Of a stretch of DNA of 64,000 bases, positions 15,625 to 25,389 are shown piece after piece (within the stretch, counting starts at the first letter, position 1; each line of letters starts with the position of its first letter). The position numbers and the translations under genes are program-made. This DNA is from Ruminococcus sp. FMBCY1 (GTDB lineage Bacteria; Bacillota; Clostridia; Oscillospirales; Acutalibacteraceae), in the NCBI RefSeq assembly GCF_023921805.1, contig NZ_CP074197.1, positions 2,046,001-2,110,000 on the forward strand, given 5' to 3'. A model generated the notes under the pieces. The model ran no database searches, was not told where the DNA came from, and was given only the letters and a program-made list of their open reading frames with translations.

Positions 15625-17139
15625 ATGAAATATATTGATTATGTACAGCTTAATCCTTTCCAGAAGTTTGCCTATAATGCTAAAAACTTTTTCAAAGCTT
15701 TGCCAGGTAAAGTGGCAGGCTTTTTTAAAGCATTAGGAAATGCTATTGTGAAGTTTTTTCTTGGCATTGGCAAGGGATTTGCTAATTACGGCAAAACCTT
15801 TGTAAACGGAGATATTATGACAAAGCTTTCTTACCTTATTTTCGGCCTTGGTGACATTTCAAAAGGTAAGTACTATAAGGGTATTTTATTCTTCCTTTCA
15901 GAAGTTTTGTACATTCTCTATATGGTATTCTTTGGTTGGGGTTACATTTCCAAGTTTGGTTCGCTTGGTACTGTTGAGACTCACACAGAGATGGACGGCA
16001 TTTTCCCTGTAACTGTTTACGGTGATAACTCAATGCTTATCCTCCTTTATTCTGTACTTACCATTGTAATTACAGTAGTTGTATTTGCCATTTACATAGC
16101 AAATATAAAAGATGCTTACAAGCATCAGCTTCTTGTTGCAGCAGGCAAAAAGCCAACTTCATTAAGAACTGATATCAAGGAATTCCTTGACGGTAAGTAT
16201 CACATTACACTTTTGTCTTTCCCTGTACTGATGATTGGTATTTTCCAGATTCTTCCACTCATCTTTATGATACTTATAGCATTCACAAACTATGACCTTC
16301 AGCATATGCCTCCGGGAACATTGTTCCACTGGGTTGGTTTCCAAAACTTTACATCTGTATTTGATGTAGCTAACTCTGCAACAAGAGCTACAACATTCGT
16401 AGAACTTGCTAAGTGGACACTTGTTTGGGCTGTTTGCGCTACTTTTACAAACTACATCCTTGGTATGATTATTGCTCTTATGATCAACAAAAAGGGTATT
16501 AAGTTCAAGGCTTTGTGGAGAACTCTCTTTGTTATTGCAATCGCTGTACCACAGTTTGTATCACTTCTTCTTATGAATCAGATGCTCCAGACTGACGGTG
16601 CATTTAATGTATTACTTACAGATATTAGCAGATTGTTTAATCCTGATGCCGCGGTGGTGGAAATTCAGTGGCTTAACACTGACCCTAACATCGCTAAGAT
16701 AGTAGTTATCATTGTAAACCTTTGGGTAGGTATTCCTTACACAATTCTTTCAATGTCAGGTATTCTTATGAATATTCCTGAAGACCTCTACGAATCAGCC
16801 CGTATTGACGGTGCAGGCCCTGTAAAAACATTTACAAGCATTACACTTCCTTACATGCTCTTCGTAACAACACCACAGCTTATTACTCAGTTCGTTGGCA
16901 ACATCAATAACTTTAACGTTATCTACCTCCTCACAGGCGGTGGTCCAACAACGGAGAAATTCTATCAGGCAGGTTATACAGATATCCTCGTAACATGGTT
17001 GTTCAAACTTACTATGAACTCTTCTGACTACAACCTTGCTGCGGCGATCGGTATCATTGTATTTATTATCTGCGCTGTACTTTCACTTATTGTATTTAAC
17101 TCATCTAAATCTGCAAAAGACGAGGAGGCGTTCTCATGA
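15625..17139 (+). CDS. malF: Maltodextrin ABC transporter permease (MalF type)
   Basis: This 504-residue inner-membrane protein is predicted to form half of the translocation channel. An unusually long N-terminal region (about residues 1-180) has amphipathic helices and three hydrophobic segments. The core of about six helices begins near residue 190 and carries the EAA loop ESARIDGAGPVKTFTSITLPY that docks the ATPase. AAGGAG precedes the ATG. The stop overlaps the next permease by 4 bp. Function as a partner of the upstream lipoprotein is inferred from order. Confidence 0.9.
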   Translation: MKYIDYVQLNPFQKFAYNAKNFFKALPGKVAGFFKALGNAIVKFFLGIGKGFANYGKTFVNGDIMTKLSYLIFGLGDISKGKYYKGILFFLSEVLYILYMVFFGWGYISKFGSLGTVETHTEMDGIFPVTVYGDNSMLILLYSVLTIVITVVVFAIYIANIKDAYKHQLLVAAGKKPTSLRTDIKEFLDGKYHITLLSFPVLMIGIFQILPLIFMILIAFTNYDLQHMPPGTLFHWVGFQNFTSVFDVANSATRATTFVELAKWTLVWAVCATFTNYILGMIIALMINKKGIKFKALWRTLFVIAIAVPQFVSLLLMNQMLQTDGAFNVLLTDISRLFNPDAAVVEIQWLNTDPNIAKIVVIIVNLWVGIPYTILSMSGILMNIPEDLYESARIDGAGPVKTFTSITLPYMLFVTTPQLITQFVGNINNFNVIYLLTGGGPTTEKFYQAGYTDILVTWLFKLTMNSSDYNLAAAIGIIVFIICAVLSLIVFNSSKSAKDEEAFS

Positions 17140-17990
17140 TAAAAAGCTACAAACTCAGAAGAGGTTTGGCAAATACTTTTATCTACATAATCCTCGCTAT
17201 TCTCGGATTTATTTGGATTTGCCCATTCATCTATCTTTTAATGCACTCGTTCCGTGCAGAAGGTGTTACTGTAGTAAACTATCTCATTCCTCGTGAATGG
17301 ACTTTCCAGAACTACATTGACCTTTTTACAAGCCACGGTACACTTAACTTTACAAAATGGTTTATAAACACATTTGTTGTTGCATGCTTTAGCTGCGTAA
17401 TTTCTACAATTTCTGTACTTATGGTAAGTTACGCATTCAGCCGTTTAAGATTTAAATCCCGTAAAAAGTTTATCAATGTTGGTATGATTCTCGGTATGTT
17501 CCCCGGATTTATGACAATGATTGCTATCTATTACCTCTTAAAGGCAATGGGTCTTACACAGACACTCGTAGCACTTGTAATTTGTTACAGTGCCGGTGCA
17601 GGTCTTGGTTATCAGATTTCAAAGGGCTTCTTTGATACAATTCCAAGAGCTCTTGACGAGGCGGCAACTATTGACGGTGCAACTAAGAACCAGATTTTCT
17701 GGAAGATTATTCTTCCTATGTCAAAACCAATCGTAGTTTATACAGTTCTTACATCATTCATTGGACCTTGGACAGACTTTATTCTTGCTAAGATCATCAT
17801 GGGTGATAAGCGTGATTACTACACTGTTGCAATCGGTTTGCAGCTTATGGTTGACCTTGACTTTAAGACACAGTACTACAAGCAGTTCCTTGCAGGTTCA
17901 GTAGTAGTTGCTGTTCCGATTACCCTCCTCTTCCTTAAGATGCAGAAGTATTATGTCGAAGGTGTAACAGCCGGCGGCGTAAAGGGTTAA
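17136..17990 (+). CDS. malG: Maltodextrin ABC transporter permease (MalG type)
   Basis: This 284-residue membrane protein is the second channel subunit. It has about six transmembrane helices and the EAA loop DEAATIDGATKNQIFWKIIL, and ends in VEGVTAGGVKG, a C-terminus usual for MalG-type subunits. It overlaps the upstream permease by ATGA, indicating translational coupling. No ATP-binding gene follows; a terminator and a repeat separate it from the amylase gene. The likely ATPase is the MsmK/UgpC-type gene at 57.5 kb. Confidence 0.92.
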   Translation: MIKSYKLRRGLANTFIYIILAILGFIWICPFIYLLMHSFRAEGVTVVNYLIPREWTFQNYIDLFTSHGTLNFTKWFINTFVVACFSCVISTISVLMVSYAFSRLRFKSRKKFINVGMILGMFPGFMTMIAIYYLLKAMGLTQTLVALVICYSAGAGLGYQISKGFFDTIPRALDEAATIDGATKNQIFWKIILPMSKPIVVYTVLTSFIGPWTDFILAKIIMGDKRDYYTVAIGLQLMVDLDFKTQYYKQFLAGSVVVAVPITLLFLKMQKYYVEGVTAGGVKG

Positions 17991-18010
17991 TCTTTATTTG
18001 CACATTTTTG

Positions 18011-18040
18011 GGTGGCAGTCTTTGGCTGCCATCCTTTTTA
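18011..18040 (+). terminator. Terminator after the permease genes
   Basis: GGTGGCAG pairs with CTGCCATCC around a short loop, followed by TTTTTA. It lies 20 bp after the second permease stop. Confidence 0.8.
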
Positions 18041-18053
18041 GTTAAGTTTTAAA

Positions 18054-18197
18054 TTATGGCTTGCAGCATAGTTAAGATTAAAAAAATTAAAATTTAGGTC
18101 AAGCCTTTTTAGGCTTGTGTGTGTTTTACACATACCTATAATCTTTGCAAAGTTTGACCGAACTTTTATGATTGATGAAATATTTTGCAAACCATAA
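18054..18197. repeat. Short copy of the hairpin repeat family
   Basis: A 144-bp element bounded by ATTATGGCTTGCA and TGCAAACCATAAT (one mismatch as inverted repeats). Inside are a CAAGCCT-TTTT-AGGCTTG hairpin and TTTGACCGAACTTTTAT, motifs shared with the copies at 11.6, 28.8 and 58.7 kb. It lies between the transporter terminator and the amylase gene. Confidence 0.65.
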
Positions 18198-18264
18198 TAT
18201 TTATAGCCTATAAAGAATACATTTCAATTCTTACTTAACTTTATTGATTTTATAAGGAGGATTT

Positions 18265-19938
18265 ATGAAAAAATTTTTTACACTTTTACTTATTGCTTCA
18301 ATTTCTACAAGTGCAATTCTTGCAGGCTGCGGTACTAAAGAATATGATGATCCGGTAAATACACTTACAGCCACAGCATCAACCGATAAATACCGTAACT
18401 ATTATCAGATTTTTGTTAATTCATTTGCAGATTCAAACGGTGATCAAGTTGGTGATTTGCAAGGTATTATTGATAATCTTGATTATCTTAATGACGGAGA
18501 TCCAAATACAGGCAATGACCTTGGTGTTGACGGTATATGGCTAACACCTATAATGCCTTCGCCGTCATATCATAAATATGATGTAACCGATTATTACAAT
18601 ATTGACCCTGATTTCGGCACACTTGAAACTTTTGACAAACTTGTTTCAGAATGTCATAAGCGTGGTATTAACATCATACTTGACCTTGTGTTAAATCATG
18701 CATCTTCACAGCATCCTTATTATTTAAAGGCTGTCGAAGAGGTGGAAGATGGCAATCTTGACGGTTATGCACAGTATTTTGAAATTCATCCCACTTCATA
18801 TTTTGATTCTGATACACAGACAAATTATTTGTCACACGCAATGGCTTGTGAGGCTAATTTTACTGAGGAAATGCCTGAATGGAATTTAAATTCTGAAAAA
18901 ACAAGAGAAGAATTTGCAAAAATTACAAAATTCTGGCTTGACAGAGGTGTTGACGGTTTCAGACTTGACGCCGTAAAATATTTTTCTAATAAATCCACCG
19001 ACGGCACGGAATTTTTGAACTGGTTCTGTGATAAATGTAAGGAAACAAATCCTGATGTTTATGTAGTAGGTGAAAACTGGGACGATGATTCAAAGATTCA
19101 GGAAATCTTTAAGTCGGGAATTGACAGTCAGTTTGCATTTAAATTCTCACAGTCAAGTGGTACACTTACAACCGAGGTCATAGCACAGCGTGGTACGGCT
19201 ATCGCTAAAAAGGTAATGAAGTATAACGATAAGATGTACAACAATAACGAGAATTACATTCCGACAATGTTCCTGTCAAATCACGATATGGTGAGAAGCG
19301 GTAACTCGCTTGAACCTAAGGGTCTTAGTTATGAGAAAATGGCAGCCTCAGTGTATATGTTGTTCCCGGGCAATCCATTTATATATTACGGCGAGGAAAT
19401 CGGAATTACTGCTCCAAATACAACTTCCGATTCGGCTTATCGTACACCGATGATATTTGACAGCAATAATTTGCCGAATATTTGGGTAAACGGTGTAGGT
19501 GATGTTGCGAAAGATACTAAATACGGCGGCGCTAAGCAACAGCAGGCTGACCCCAATTCTTTACTTAGCTTTTACAGCAGAATTATAAAAATCAAAAATC
19601 AAAACCCTGAGATTGCTCGTGGCAAAATTACAGGACTTCAAACCTTTGACAATACTGCAATTTGTGCTTACTATGTTGAGTATAACGGCACAAAGCTGAT
19701 GATTATTCATAATATGAATGCCGAAGAAAGTGCGGAACTTACTATTACAGACGATATGATAACGAATCCTGAAATCAGAGCAGAACTTGTTGCAAGTTTC
19801 CCTGTGGATAAGGATGGTGCATTTACTTCGACAGAAGATGAAAATGCCGTTTATCAGCACACAGCTATAAAAGAAGGTGTGCTTACAATGCCTGCACAGT
19901 CAACGGTAATTTTAAAGACAGCAGAAAATTCAAAATAA
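18265..19938 (+). CDS. Cell-surface alpha-amylase family (GH13) lipoprotein
   Basis: This 557-residue lipoprotein (lipobox ILAGC, Cys22) is anchored outside the membrane and predicted to hydrolyse alpha-glucan links. The GH13 barrel has all conserved regions: DLVLNH (140-145), GFRLDAVK with nucleophile Asp235, VVGENWDD with acid/base Glu270, and FLSNHDM with Asp341. The C-terminal ~90 residues form the usual beta domain. GGAGG precedes the ATG. Next to a maltodextrin transporter, it likely trims starch oligosaccharides for uptake; alpha-amylase versus alpha-1,6-glucosidase activity is not decidable by eye. It has no dockerin. Confidence 0.9.
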   Translation: MKKFFTLLLIASISTSAILAGCGTKEYDDPVNTLTATASTDKYRNYYQIFVNSFADSNGDQVGDLQGIIDNLDYLNDGDPNTGNDLGVDGIWLTPIMPSPSYHKYDVTDYYNIDPDFGTLETFDKLVSECHKRGINIILDLVLNHASSQHPYYLKAVEEVEDGNLDGYAQYFEIHPTSYFDSDTQTNYLSHAMACEANFTEEMPEWNLNSEKTREEFAKITKFWLDRGVDGFRLDAVKYFSNKSTDGTEFLNWFCDKCKETNPDVYVVGENWDDDSKIQEIFKSGIDSQFAFKFSQSSGTLTTEVIAQRGTAIAKKVMKYNDKMYNNNENYIPTMFLSNHDMVRSGNSLEPKGLSYEKMAASVYMLFPGNPFIYYGEEIGITAPNTTSDSAYRTPMIFDSNNLPNIWVNGVGDVAKDTKYGGAKQQQADPNSLLSFYSRIIKIKNQNPEIARGKITGLQTFDNTAICAYYVEYNGTKLMIIHNMNAEESAELTITDDMITNPEIRAELVASFPVDKDGAFTSTEDENAVYQHTAIKEGVLTMPAQSTVILKTAENSK

Positions 19939-19950
19939 TTTTGAATTTTC
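19924..19950 (+). terminator. AT-rich palindrome at the amylase stop codon
   Basis: A 27-base near-perfect palindrome (13-bp arms, GAAAATTCAAAAT and complement) spans the amylase stop. There is no T-run, so its termination strength is doubtful. Confidence 0.4.
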
Positions 19951-19972
19951 GCTTTAAAGTGCTAAAATGCTA

Positions 19973-20001
19973 TTGACATTTAAAAAATTCCGCTATATAA
20001 T
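19973..20001 (+). promoter_or_regulatory. Promoter of the trp operon
   Basis: Consensus TTGACA (19973-19978) and TATAAT (19996-20001) with a 17-bp spacer. Transcription would begin near 20008 and run through the T-box leader. Confidence 0.85.
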
Positions 20002-20014
20002 AGTATTAATTTAT

Positions 20015-20282
20015 AAGATAAACCATTGAGCAAGAGTAGTAAGATTAATCGGCGCTTTCAGAGAGTCGGCGGTTGGTGTGAGCCGATAGTTGAGATTTTT
20101 CCGAATGGACTTGTGAGGGCGGACCGAAAGAGTATTCGAGTAGTTTCCGACGGAGCCTGACCGTTACAGCAGGAGGCATATGTCAGTATGCTGTATGAGC
20201 GGGCGGAATTTCCGTCAATTTGGGTGGTACCACAGAAGTCGTTTCAGACCTTTGTCCCTTAGTTGGGGCAAAGGTCTTTTTG
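20015..20282 (+). promoter_or_regulatory. T-box riboswitch (tryptophan) with terminator
   Basis: The leader RNA carries the T-box core TGGGTGGTACCAC (20221-20233) and a terminator (20246-20282: GACCTTTG/CAAAGGTC then T's). The bulge sequence overlaps the 5' arm of the competing antiterminator. Stem I includes the AGAGTAGTAAGA-type motif near 20028 and GAATGGAC, in which TGG (20106-20108) is the probable specifier codon, read by uncharged tRNA-Trp. Uncharged tRNA would stabilise antitermination and switch on trpE and the genes downstream. The specifier choice is inference supported by the downstream genes. Confidence 0.93.
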
Positions 20283-20310
20283 TTTATAAAAAATATAAAG
20301 GGTGAGAAAA

Positions 20311-21771
20311 ATGATTAAACCGTCTTATGATGAGGTAATGGCAATTAAGGATGAATACGATGTTATCCCTGTATACAAGGAAGTTTACGCCGATTCTGTC
20401 ACACCGATTACTTTGTTAAGAAAAATTCTTCAAAAGTCAGACAAGTGCTTTCTTCTTGAAAGTATCGAGGGCGGTGTAAAGTGGGGCAGATATTCGTTTA
20501 TCGGCTGTAATCCTAAGGCAAGACTTGTTTATAAAAACGGAGTTCTCACCATTACAGGCGAGGGTGAGGCTGCAATTAAAACCGCCAAGCCATACGAAGA
20601 AATTCGAAAATATATGAAAAATTACAAAAATCCTCGTTTTGAAGATTTGCCGCCGTTTACAGGAGGGCTTGTAGGATATTACGGATATGCTATGATTGCA
20701 GTCAGCGAACCGATTTTGAAAATACAGGAAAGCGAAACCAATGATTTTGATTTAATGCTTTTTGATAAAATTATTGCATACGATCATCTTCGTGAAAAAA
20801 TGACAGTCATAGTAAATATGAAAACTTATGACCCTGAAAGACAGTATGAGCAGGCTGTAAACGATATAAACGAAATTATCAATACAATTACAGCCCCTGC
20901 TCCGCTTGCAAAGCTTGAAAGCGATAAAAATGTGGAATTTACAAGCACATACACAGAAGAAGAATTTTGCGATATGGTTAATAAAACCAAGGAATATATT
21001 TTTGACGGCGATATTTTTCAGTGTGTTGTATCCCGCAGATTTGAAACCGAGTACAAAGGTTCGCTTTTAAATGCATACAGAGTATTGAGAATTACAAACC
21101 CATCGCCTTATATGGTATATATGAATATTGAGGGCGATGAGATTATAAGTACATCACCTGAAACTTTGGTTAAACTTCAGAACGGTGTGCTTAATACATT
21201 CCCGATTGCAGGTTCAAGACCGAGAGGCGCTACAAAAGAGGAAGATGACGCACTTGCCGATGAGCTTATTAATGACGAAAAAGAGCTTGCAGAGCACAAT
21301 ATGCTTGTTGACCTCGGAAGAAACGATATAGGTAAAATTTCAAAATTCAATTCTGTAAAGGTTACTTCATATCAGCAGATTTTAAGATATTCAAAGATAA
21401 TGCACATTTGCAGTGAGGTAGAGGGTGAGCTTAAAGACGGACTTGACGCTTTTGATGCGGTTGAGTCGCTTCTTCCGGCAGGCACACTTTCGGGAGCACC
21501 GAAAATCAGAGCTTGTCAGATTATAGACGAACTTGAAAAAACACCTCGCGGGGTATATGGCGGTGCGCTCGGATATGTTGATTTTAACGGAAATCTTGAT
21601 ACTTGTATCGCAATAAGAATGGCAGTTAAAAAAGGAAATAAGGTTTATGTTCAGGCAGGTGCGGGAATTGTTGCAGACAGCGACCCTAAGTCGGAGTATC
21701 TTGAAACCTACAACAAGGCACTTGCGGTAATAAATGCAGTTAAAAATGCAGGAGAGGTTGAAGCTATATGA
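20311..21771 (+). CDS. trpE: Anthranilate synthase component I
   Basis: This 486-residue enzyme converts chorismate to anthranilate using ammonia from TrpG. The tryptophan feedback motif LLES is at residues 48-51. The catalytic domain includes STSPETLVKL, GSRPRGATKEED, ELAEHNMLVDLGRND and GTLSGAPKIRACQII. ATG 20311 is chosen over the in-frame GTG 20302 because AAAGGGTGAG overlaps the latter. It is the first gene of the T-box controlled operon and overlaps trpG by ATGA. Confidence 0.96.
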   Translation: MIKPSYDEVMAIKDEYDVIPVYKEVYADSVTPITLLRKILQKSDKCFLLESIEGGVKWGRYSFIGCNPKARLVYKNGVLTITGEGEAAIKTAKPYEEIRKYMKNYKNPRFEDLPPFTGGLVGYYGYAMIAVSEPILKIQESETNDFDLMLFDKIIAYDHLREKMTVIVNMKTYDPERQYEQAVNDINEIINTITAPAPLAKLESDKNVEFTSTYTEEEFCDMVNKTKEYIFDGDIFQCVVSRRFETEYKGSLLNAYRVLRITNPSPYMVYMNIEGDEIISTSPETLVKLQNGVLNTFPIAGSRPRGATKEEDDALADELINDEKELAEHNMLVDLGRNDIGKISKFNSVKVTSYQQILRYSKIMHICSEVEGELKDGLDAFDAVESLLPAGTLSGAPKIRACQIIDELEKTPRGVYGGALGYVDFNGNLDTCIAIRMAVKKGNKVYVQAGAGIVADSDPKSEYLETYNKALAVINAVKNAGEVEAI

Positions 21772-22334
21772 TTTTATTTATAGATAATTACGACAGCTTT
21801 ACTTATAATCTTGTACAGTACTGCGGAAGTATTAATCCCGATATAAAGGTAGTAAGAAATGACGAAATAACGGTAGATGAAATCAGAAAACTTAATCCTA
21901 CCCACATTATTCTTTCTCCGGGTCCGGGTTATCCAAAGGACGCAGGCATTTGTGAAGATGTTATAAGAGAGCTTAAAGGCGAGTATCCGATACTCGGTAT
22001 TTGCCTCGGACATCAGGCAATATGCGAGGTATTCGGCGCAGAAATTACAAGAGCAATAAAACTTATGCACGGCAAAAAGAGTAATATTAATATTGACAAC
22101 AGTTGTAAGATTTTTGCCGATTTGCCCAAGGTAGTTGACGGTGCGAGATACCATTCTTTGATTGCAAAAAAGGATACCGTTCCCGATGAGCTTATAGTTA
22201 CGGCAGAGGACGATATGGGCGAGGTTATGGCAGTTCGCCACAGAGATTACGAAATTTACGGATTACAGTTCCACCCGGAGTCGATACTGACTTCTCACGG
22301 TATGGAAATGATAAAGAATTTTATTAATATATGA
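21768..22334 (+). CDS. trpG: Anthranilate synthase glutamine amidotransferase
   Basis: This 188-residue class I amidotransferase supplies ammonia to TrpE. The nucleophile Cys79 is in LGICLGHQAI and the His169/Glu171 pair is in FHPESIL. SPGPGYPKDAG forms the oxyanion-side loop. It overlaps trpE by 4 bp and is not fused to trpD. A copy in the trp operon argues for TrpG, although such proteins can also serve folate synthesis. Confidence 0.95.
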   Translation: MILFIDNYDSFTYNLVQYCGSINPDIKVVRNDEITVDEIRKLNPTHIILSPGPGYPKDAGICEDVIRELKGEYPILGICLGHQAICEVFGAEITRAIKLMHGKKSNINIDNSCKIFADLPKVVDGARYHSLIAKKDTVPDELIVTAEDDMGEVMAVRHRDYEIYGLQFHPESILTSHGMEMIKNFINI

Positions 22335-22365
22335 TTACGGATAACACATAGAAAGGGTGACAGAA

Positions 22366-23376
22366 ATGATTAAGGAAGCAATAAAAAAGGTAGTAAACGG
22401 TAATAACTTAACTTATGATGAGGCAACAGCCGTAATGAACGAAATGATGAGCGGTACAGCCACTCAAGCACAGACAGCGGCATTTTTGACAGCACTCAAA
22501 ATTAAGGGTGAAACCATTGACGAAATTACAGCTTGCGCAACCGTAATGCGTGACAAGGCACTTCATGTTAAAAGAGATACCGATGTACTCGACATTGTAG
22601 GCACAGGCGGCGACGGAACAGGTACTTTTAATATTTCTACAACAGCGGCTTTTGTAGTTGCAGCCGCAGGAATTTCTGTTGCGAAGCACGGCAACCGTTC
22701 AATGTCAAGTAAGAGCGGTGCGGCAGATTGTCTGGAGGCTCTTGGAGTTAATCTTACAATAAGTCCGGAAAAAAGTGAAGAAATCCTTAAAAATACAGGT
22801 ATTTGCTTTATGTTTGCACAAAGCTACCATTCATCAATGCGATTTGTCGGCCCTGTAAGAAAAGATATAGGAATCAGAAATATTTTTAATGTTTTAGGAC
22901 CTCTTACAAACCCTGCTTTTGCAAACTTGCAGGTAACAGGTGTGTATTCAGAGGCGCTCGTTGAACCGATTGCAAGAGTATTTGCAAACCTTGGCGTAAA
23001 GCGCGGATATGTATTCTACGGTACAGACGGTATGGACGAAGTAACCGTTACTGCTCCTACAAAGGTTTGTGAAATCAACAACGGTAAATTCAGCTCATAC
23101 GAAATTACTCCGGAACAGTTCGGTATGCCGACATACAGCAGTGCAGACCTTGCAGGCGGTGACGGCAAAGAGAATGCGGAGATTACAAAGCAGATTTTAA
23201 AAGGCGAGTTAAAGGGAGCAAAGAGAGATATTGTATTGCTTAATTCGGCTCTCGGTATTTGCGCAGGCGGTAAGGCAGAGAATATTGCCGAGGGTATCCG
23301 TCTTGCAGAAACTCTTATTGACAGTGGCAAGGCTTATGAAAAACTTGAGCAGTTTGTAAAGGCTACTAATGAATAA
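22366..23376 (+). CDS. trpD: Anthranilate phosphoribosyltransferase
   Basis: This 336-residue enzyme joins anthranilate to phosphoribosyl pyrophosphate. Diagnostic motifs are DIVGTGGDGTGTFNIST, KHGNRSMSSKSGAAD and the helix KSEEILKNTGICFMFAQ. ATG 22366 follows AAAGGGTGAC; an in-frame GTG at 22357 overlaps that ribosome site. It lies 31 bp after trpG, and its stop precedes trpC by 10 bp. Confidence 0.96.
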   Translation: MIKEAIKKVVNGNNLTYDEATAVMNEMMSGTATQAQTAAFLTALKIKGETIDEITACATVMRDKALHVKRDTDVLDIVGTGGDGTGTFNISTTAAFVVAAAGISVAKHGNRSMSSKSGAADCLEALGVNLTISPEKSEEILKNTGICFMFAQSYHSSMRFVGPVRKDIGIRNIFNVLGPLTNPAFANLQVTGVYSEALVEPIARVFANLGVKRGYVFYGTDGMDEVTVTAPTKVCEINNGKFSSYEITPEQFGMPTYSSADLAGGDGKENAEITKQILKGELKGAKRDIVLLNSALGICAGGKAENIAEGIRLAETLIDSGKAYEKLEQFVKATNE

Positions 23377-23386
23377 CGGTGATATT

Positions 23387-24172
23387 ATGATACTTGAAAC
23401 AATAGCACAGGCAAACCGAGAAAGATATGCGGAAATTGAAAAACAAATTCCGCTTGAGGAGATAAAAAACAAAGCGCTTTCAATGAACATTACCGATGAA
23501 TTTCCTTTTGAAAAGGCGCTTGCAAAGGACGGTAGCTCTTATATCTGCGAGGTAAAGAAAGCATCTCCGTCTAAAGGAATAATTGCAGAGGATTTCCCGT
23601 ATGTGCAGATTGCAAAGGATTATGAAAACGCAGGAGCGTCTGCGATATCCGTACTTACAGAACCGCAGTGGTTTAAAGGTGAAAATAAATATTTGCAGGA
23701 AATATCACAGAATGTAAAAATTCCGCTTTTGCGTAAGGATTTTACAGTTTGTGAGTATCAGATATATGAGGCTAAAGTAATCGGAGCGTCTGCGGTGCTT
23801 TTGATTTGTGCGTTGCTCGATACCGAAACAATCAGAAAATGGATTGAAATTTGTGATTCACTCGGACTTTCAGCTTTGGTAGAGGCACATACAGAGGAAG
23901 AAGTGAAGTCGGCATTAGACGCAGGGGCAAGAGTAATCGGCGTAAATAACCGAAATTTAAAGGACTTTACGGTTGACCTCACAACCTGCACAAGATTGAG
24001 AAAACTTGTACCAAAGGAAGTTTTATTTGTCGGCGAAAGCGGAATAAAAACAGCCGAAGATGTGCAGGAGCTTAGAGAAGCAGGAGTAAACGGACTGCTT
24101 ATTGGCGAAACTCTTATGAGAAATGCCGATAAAAAGAAAGCACTTGAAGAACTTAACGGTGATAAGTTATAA
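23387..24172 (+). CDS. trpC: Indole-3-glycerol phosphate synthase
   Basis: This 261-residue TIM barrel closes the indole ring of CdRP. Motifs include ICEVKKASPSKGII, ISVLTEPQWFKG, PLLRKDFTV, LVEAHTEEEV, VIGVNNRNLKDF and GESGIKTAEDV. ATG 23387 has GGTGAT ahead; an upstream ATG at 23369 overlaps trpD and lacks a ribosome site. No phosphoribosylanthranilate isomerase domain is fused, and trpF, usually next, is absent. Confidence 0.95.
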   Translation: MILETIAQANRERYAEIEKQIPLEEIKNKALSMNITDEFPFEKALAKDGSSYICEVKKASPSKGIIAEDFPYVQIAKDYENAGASAISVLTEPQWFKGENKYLQEISQNVKIPLLRKDFTVCEYQIYEAKVIGASAVLLICALLDTETIRKWIEICDSLGLSALVEAHTEEEVKSALDAGARVIGVNNRNLKDFTVDLTTCTRLRKLVPKEVLFVGESGIKTAEDVQELREAGVNGLLIGETLMRNADKKKALEELNGDKL

Positions 24173-24204
24173 ATATATAAGGTATTAGAAAAGGAGATAA
24201 ATCA

Positions 24205-25389
24205 ATGTCGAAGGGTAAGTTTGGTATTCACGGTGGACAGTTTGTTCCCGAAACTTTAATGAATGCCGTTAATGAATTTGAAGAAGCATATGAAAAATAT
24301 AAAAACGATCCGGAGTTTGTCGCAGAGCTTGACACACTTATGCGTGAGTATGCCGGCAGACCGTCACTTCTCTATTATGCGGAGAAAATGACAAAGGATT
24401 TAGGCGGTGCTAAGATTTATTTAAAGCGTGAGGACTTAAATCATACGGGTTCACACAAACTCAATAACTGTCTTGGTCAGTGCTTGCTTGCCAAAAAGAT
24501 GGGCAAAACAAGAGTAATTGCAGAAACAGGCGCAGGTCAGCACGGTGTTGCAACAGCAACTGTTGCCGCACTTATGGGACTTGAGTGTGAGATTTTTATG
24601 GGCAAAGAGGATACAATCCGTCAGGCTCTTAATGTATACAGAATGAAACTTCTCGGCGCAAAGGTAAATGCCGTTGAAACAGGCACAATGACTCTTAAAG
24701 ACGCCGTAAACGAGGCTATGCGTGAGTGGACTAACAGAGTTGACGATACTCACTATGTACTCGGTTCGGTAATGGGCCCGCATCCGTTCCCAATGGTTGT
24801 AAGAGATTTCCAGAGCGTAATCGGTAAGGAAATCAAAGCACAGCTCCTTGAAAAAGAGGGCAGACTTCCTGATGTGGTTATGGCTTGCGTTGGCGGCGGC
24901 AGTAATGCTATGGGCGCATTTTATGACTTTATCGGTGATGAGAGCGTACAGCTTATCGGTTGTGAGGCAGCGGGTCTTGGCGTTGATAATCCGAAGAATG
25001 CCGCAACAATCGCAAACGGTACACTCGGTATTTTCCATGGTATGAAATCATATTTCTGTCAGGATAAGTACGGTCAGATTGCACCTGTATACTCAATTTC
25101 AGCAGGTCTTGATTACCCGGGTATCGGTCCTGAACATGCTAACTTAAGCGATACAGGCAGAGCAAAATATGTGCCTGTTACCGATGAAGAGGCAGTAAGC
25201 GCATTTGAGTATCTTTCACGCACAGAGGGTATTATACCTGCTATTGAGAGCGCACACGCTGTTGCACACTGCATTAAACTTGCTCCTACAATGAGCAAAG
25301 ACAGCATTATTGTTGTAAATCTTTCGGGCAGAGGCGATAAGGATGTTGCCGCTATTGCAAGATACAGAGGGGAGAATATTTATGAGTAA
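24205..25389 (+). CDS. trpB: Tryptophan synthase beta subunit
   Basis: This 394-residue PLP enzyme joins indole and serine. PLP-binding Lys85 is in HTGSHKLNN, with [12 protein letters not shown] and the phosphate-binding GGGSNAMG. Its length and sequence match the TrpB1 type that works with TrpA. AAGGAGAT precedes the ATG. The trpA start lies inside its last codons. Confidence 0.97.
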   Translation: MSKGKFGIHGGQFVPETLMNAVNEFEEAYEKYKNDPEFVAELDTLMREYAGRPSLLYYAEKMTKDLGGAKIYLKREDLNHTGSHKLNNCLGQCLLAKKMGKTRVIAETGAGQHGVATATVAALMGLECEIFMGKEDTIRQALNVYRMKLLGAKVNAVETGTMTLKDAVNEAMREWTNRVDDTHYVLGSVMGPHPFPMVVRDFQSVIGKEIKAQLLEKEGRLPDVVMACVGGGSNAMGAFYDFIGDESVQLIGCEAAGLGVDNPKNAATIANGTLGIFHGMKSYFCQDKYGQIAPVYSISAGLDYPGIGPEHANLSDTGRAKYVPVTDEEAVSAFEYLSRTEGIIPAIESAHAVAHCIKLAPTMSKDSIIVVNLSGRGDKDVAAIARYRGENIYE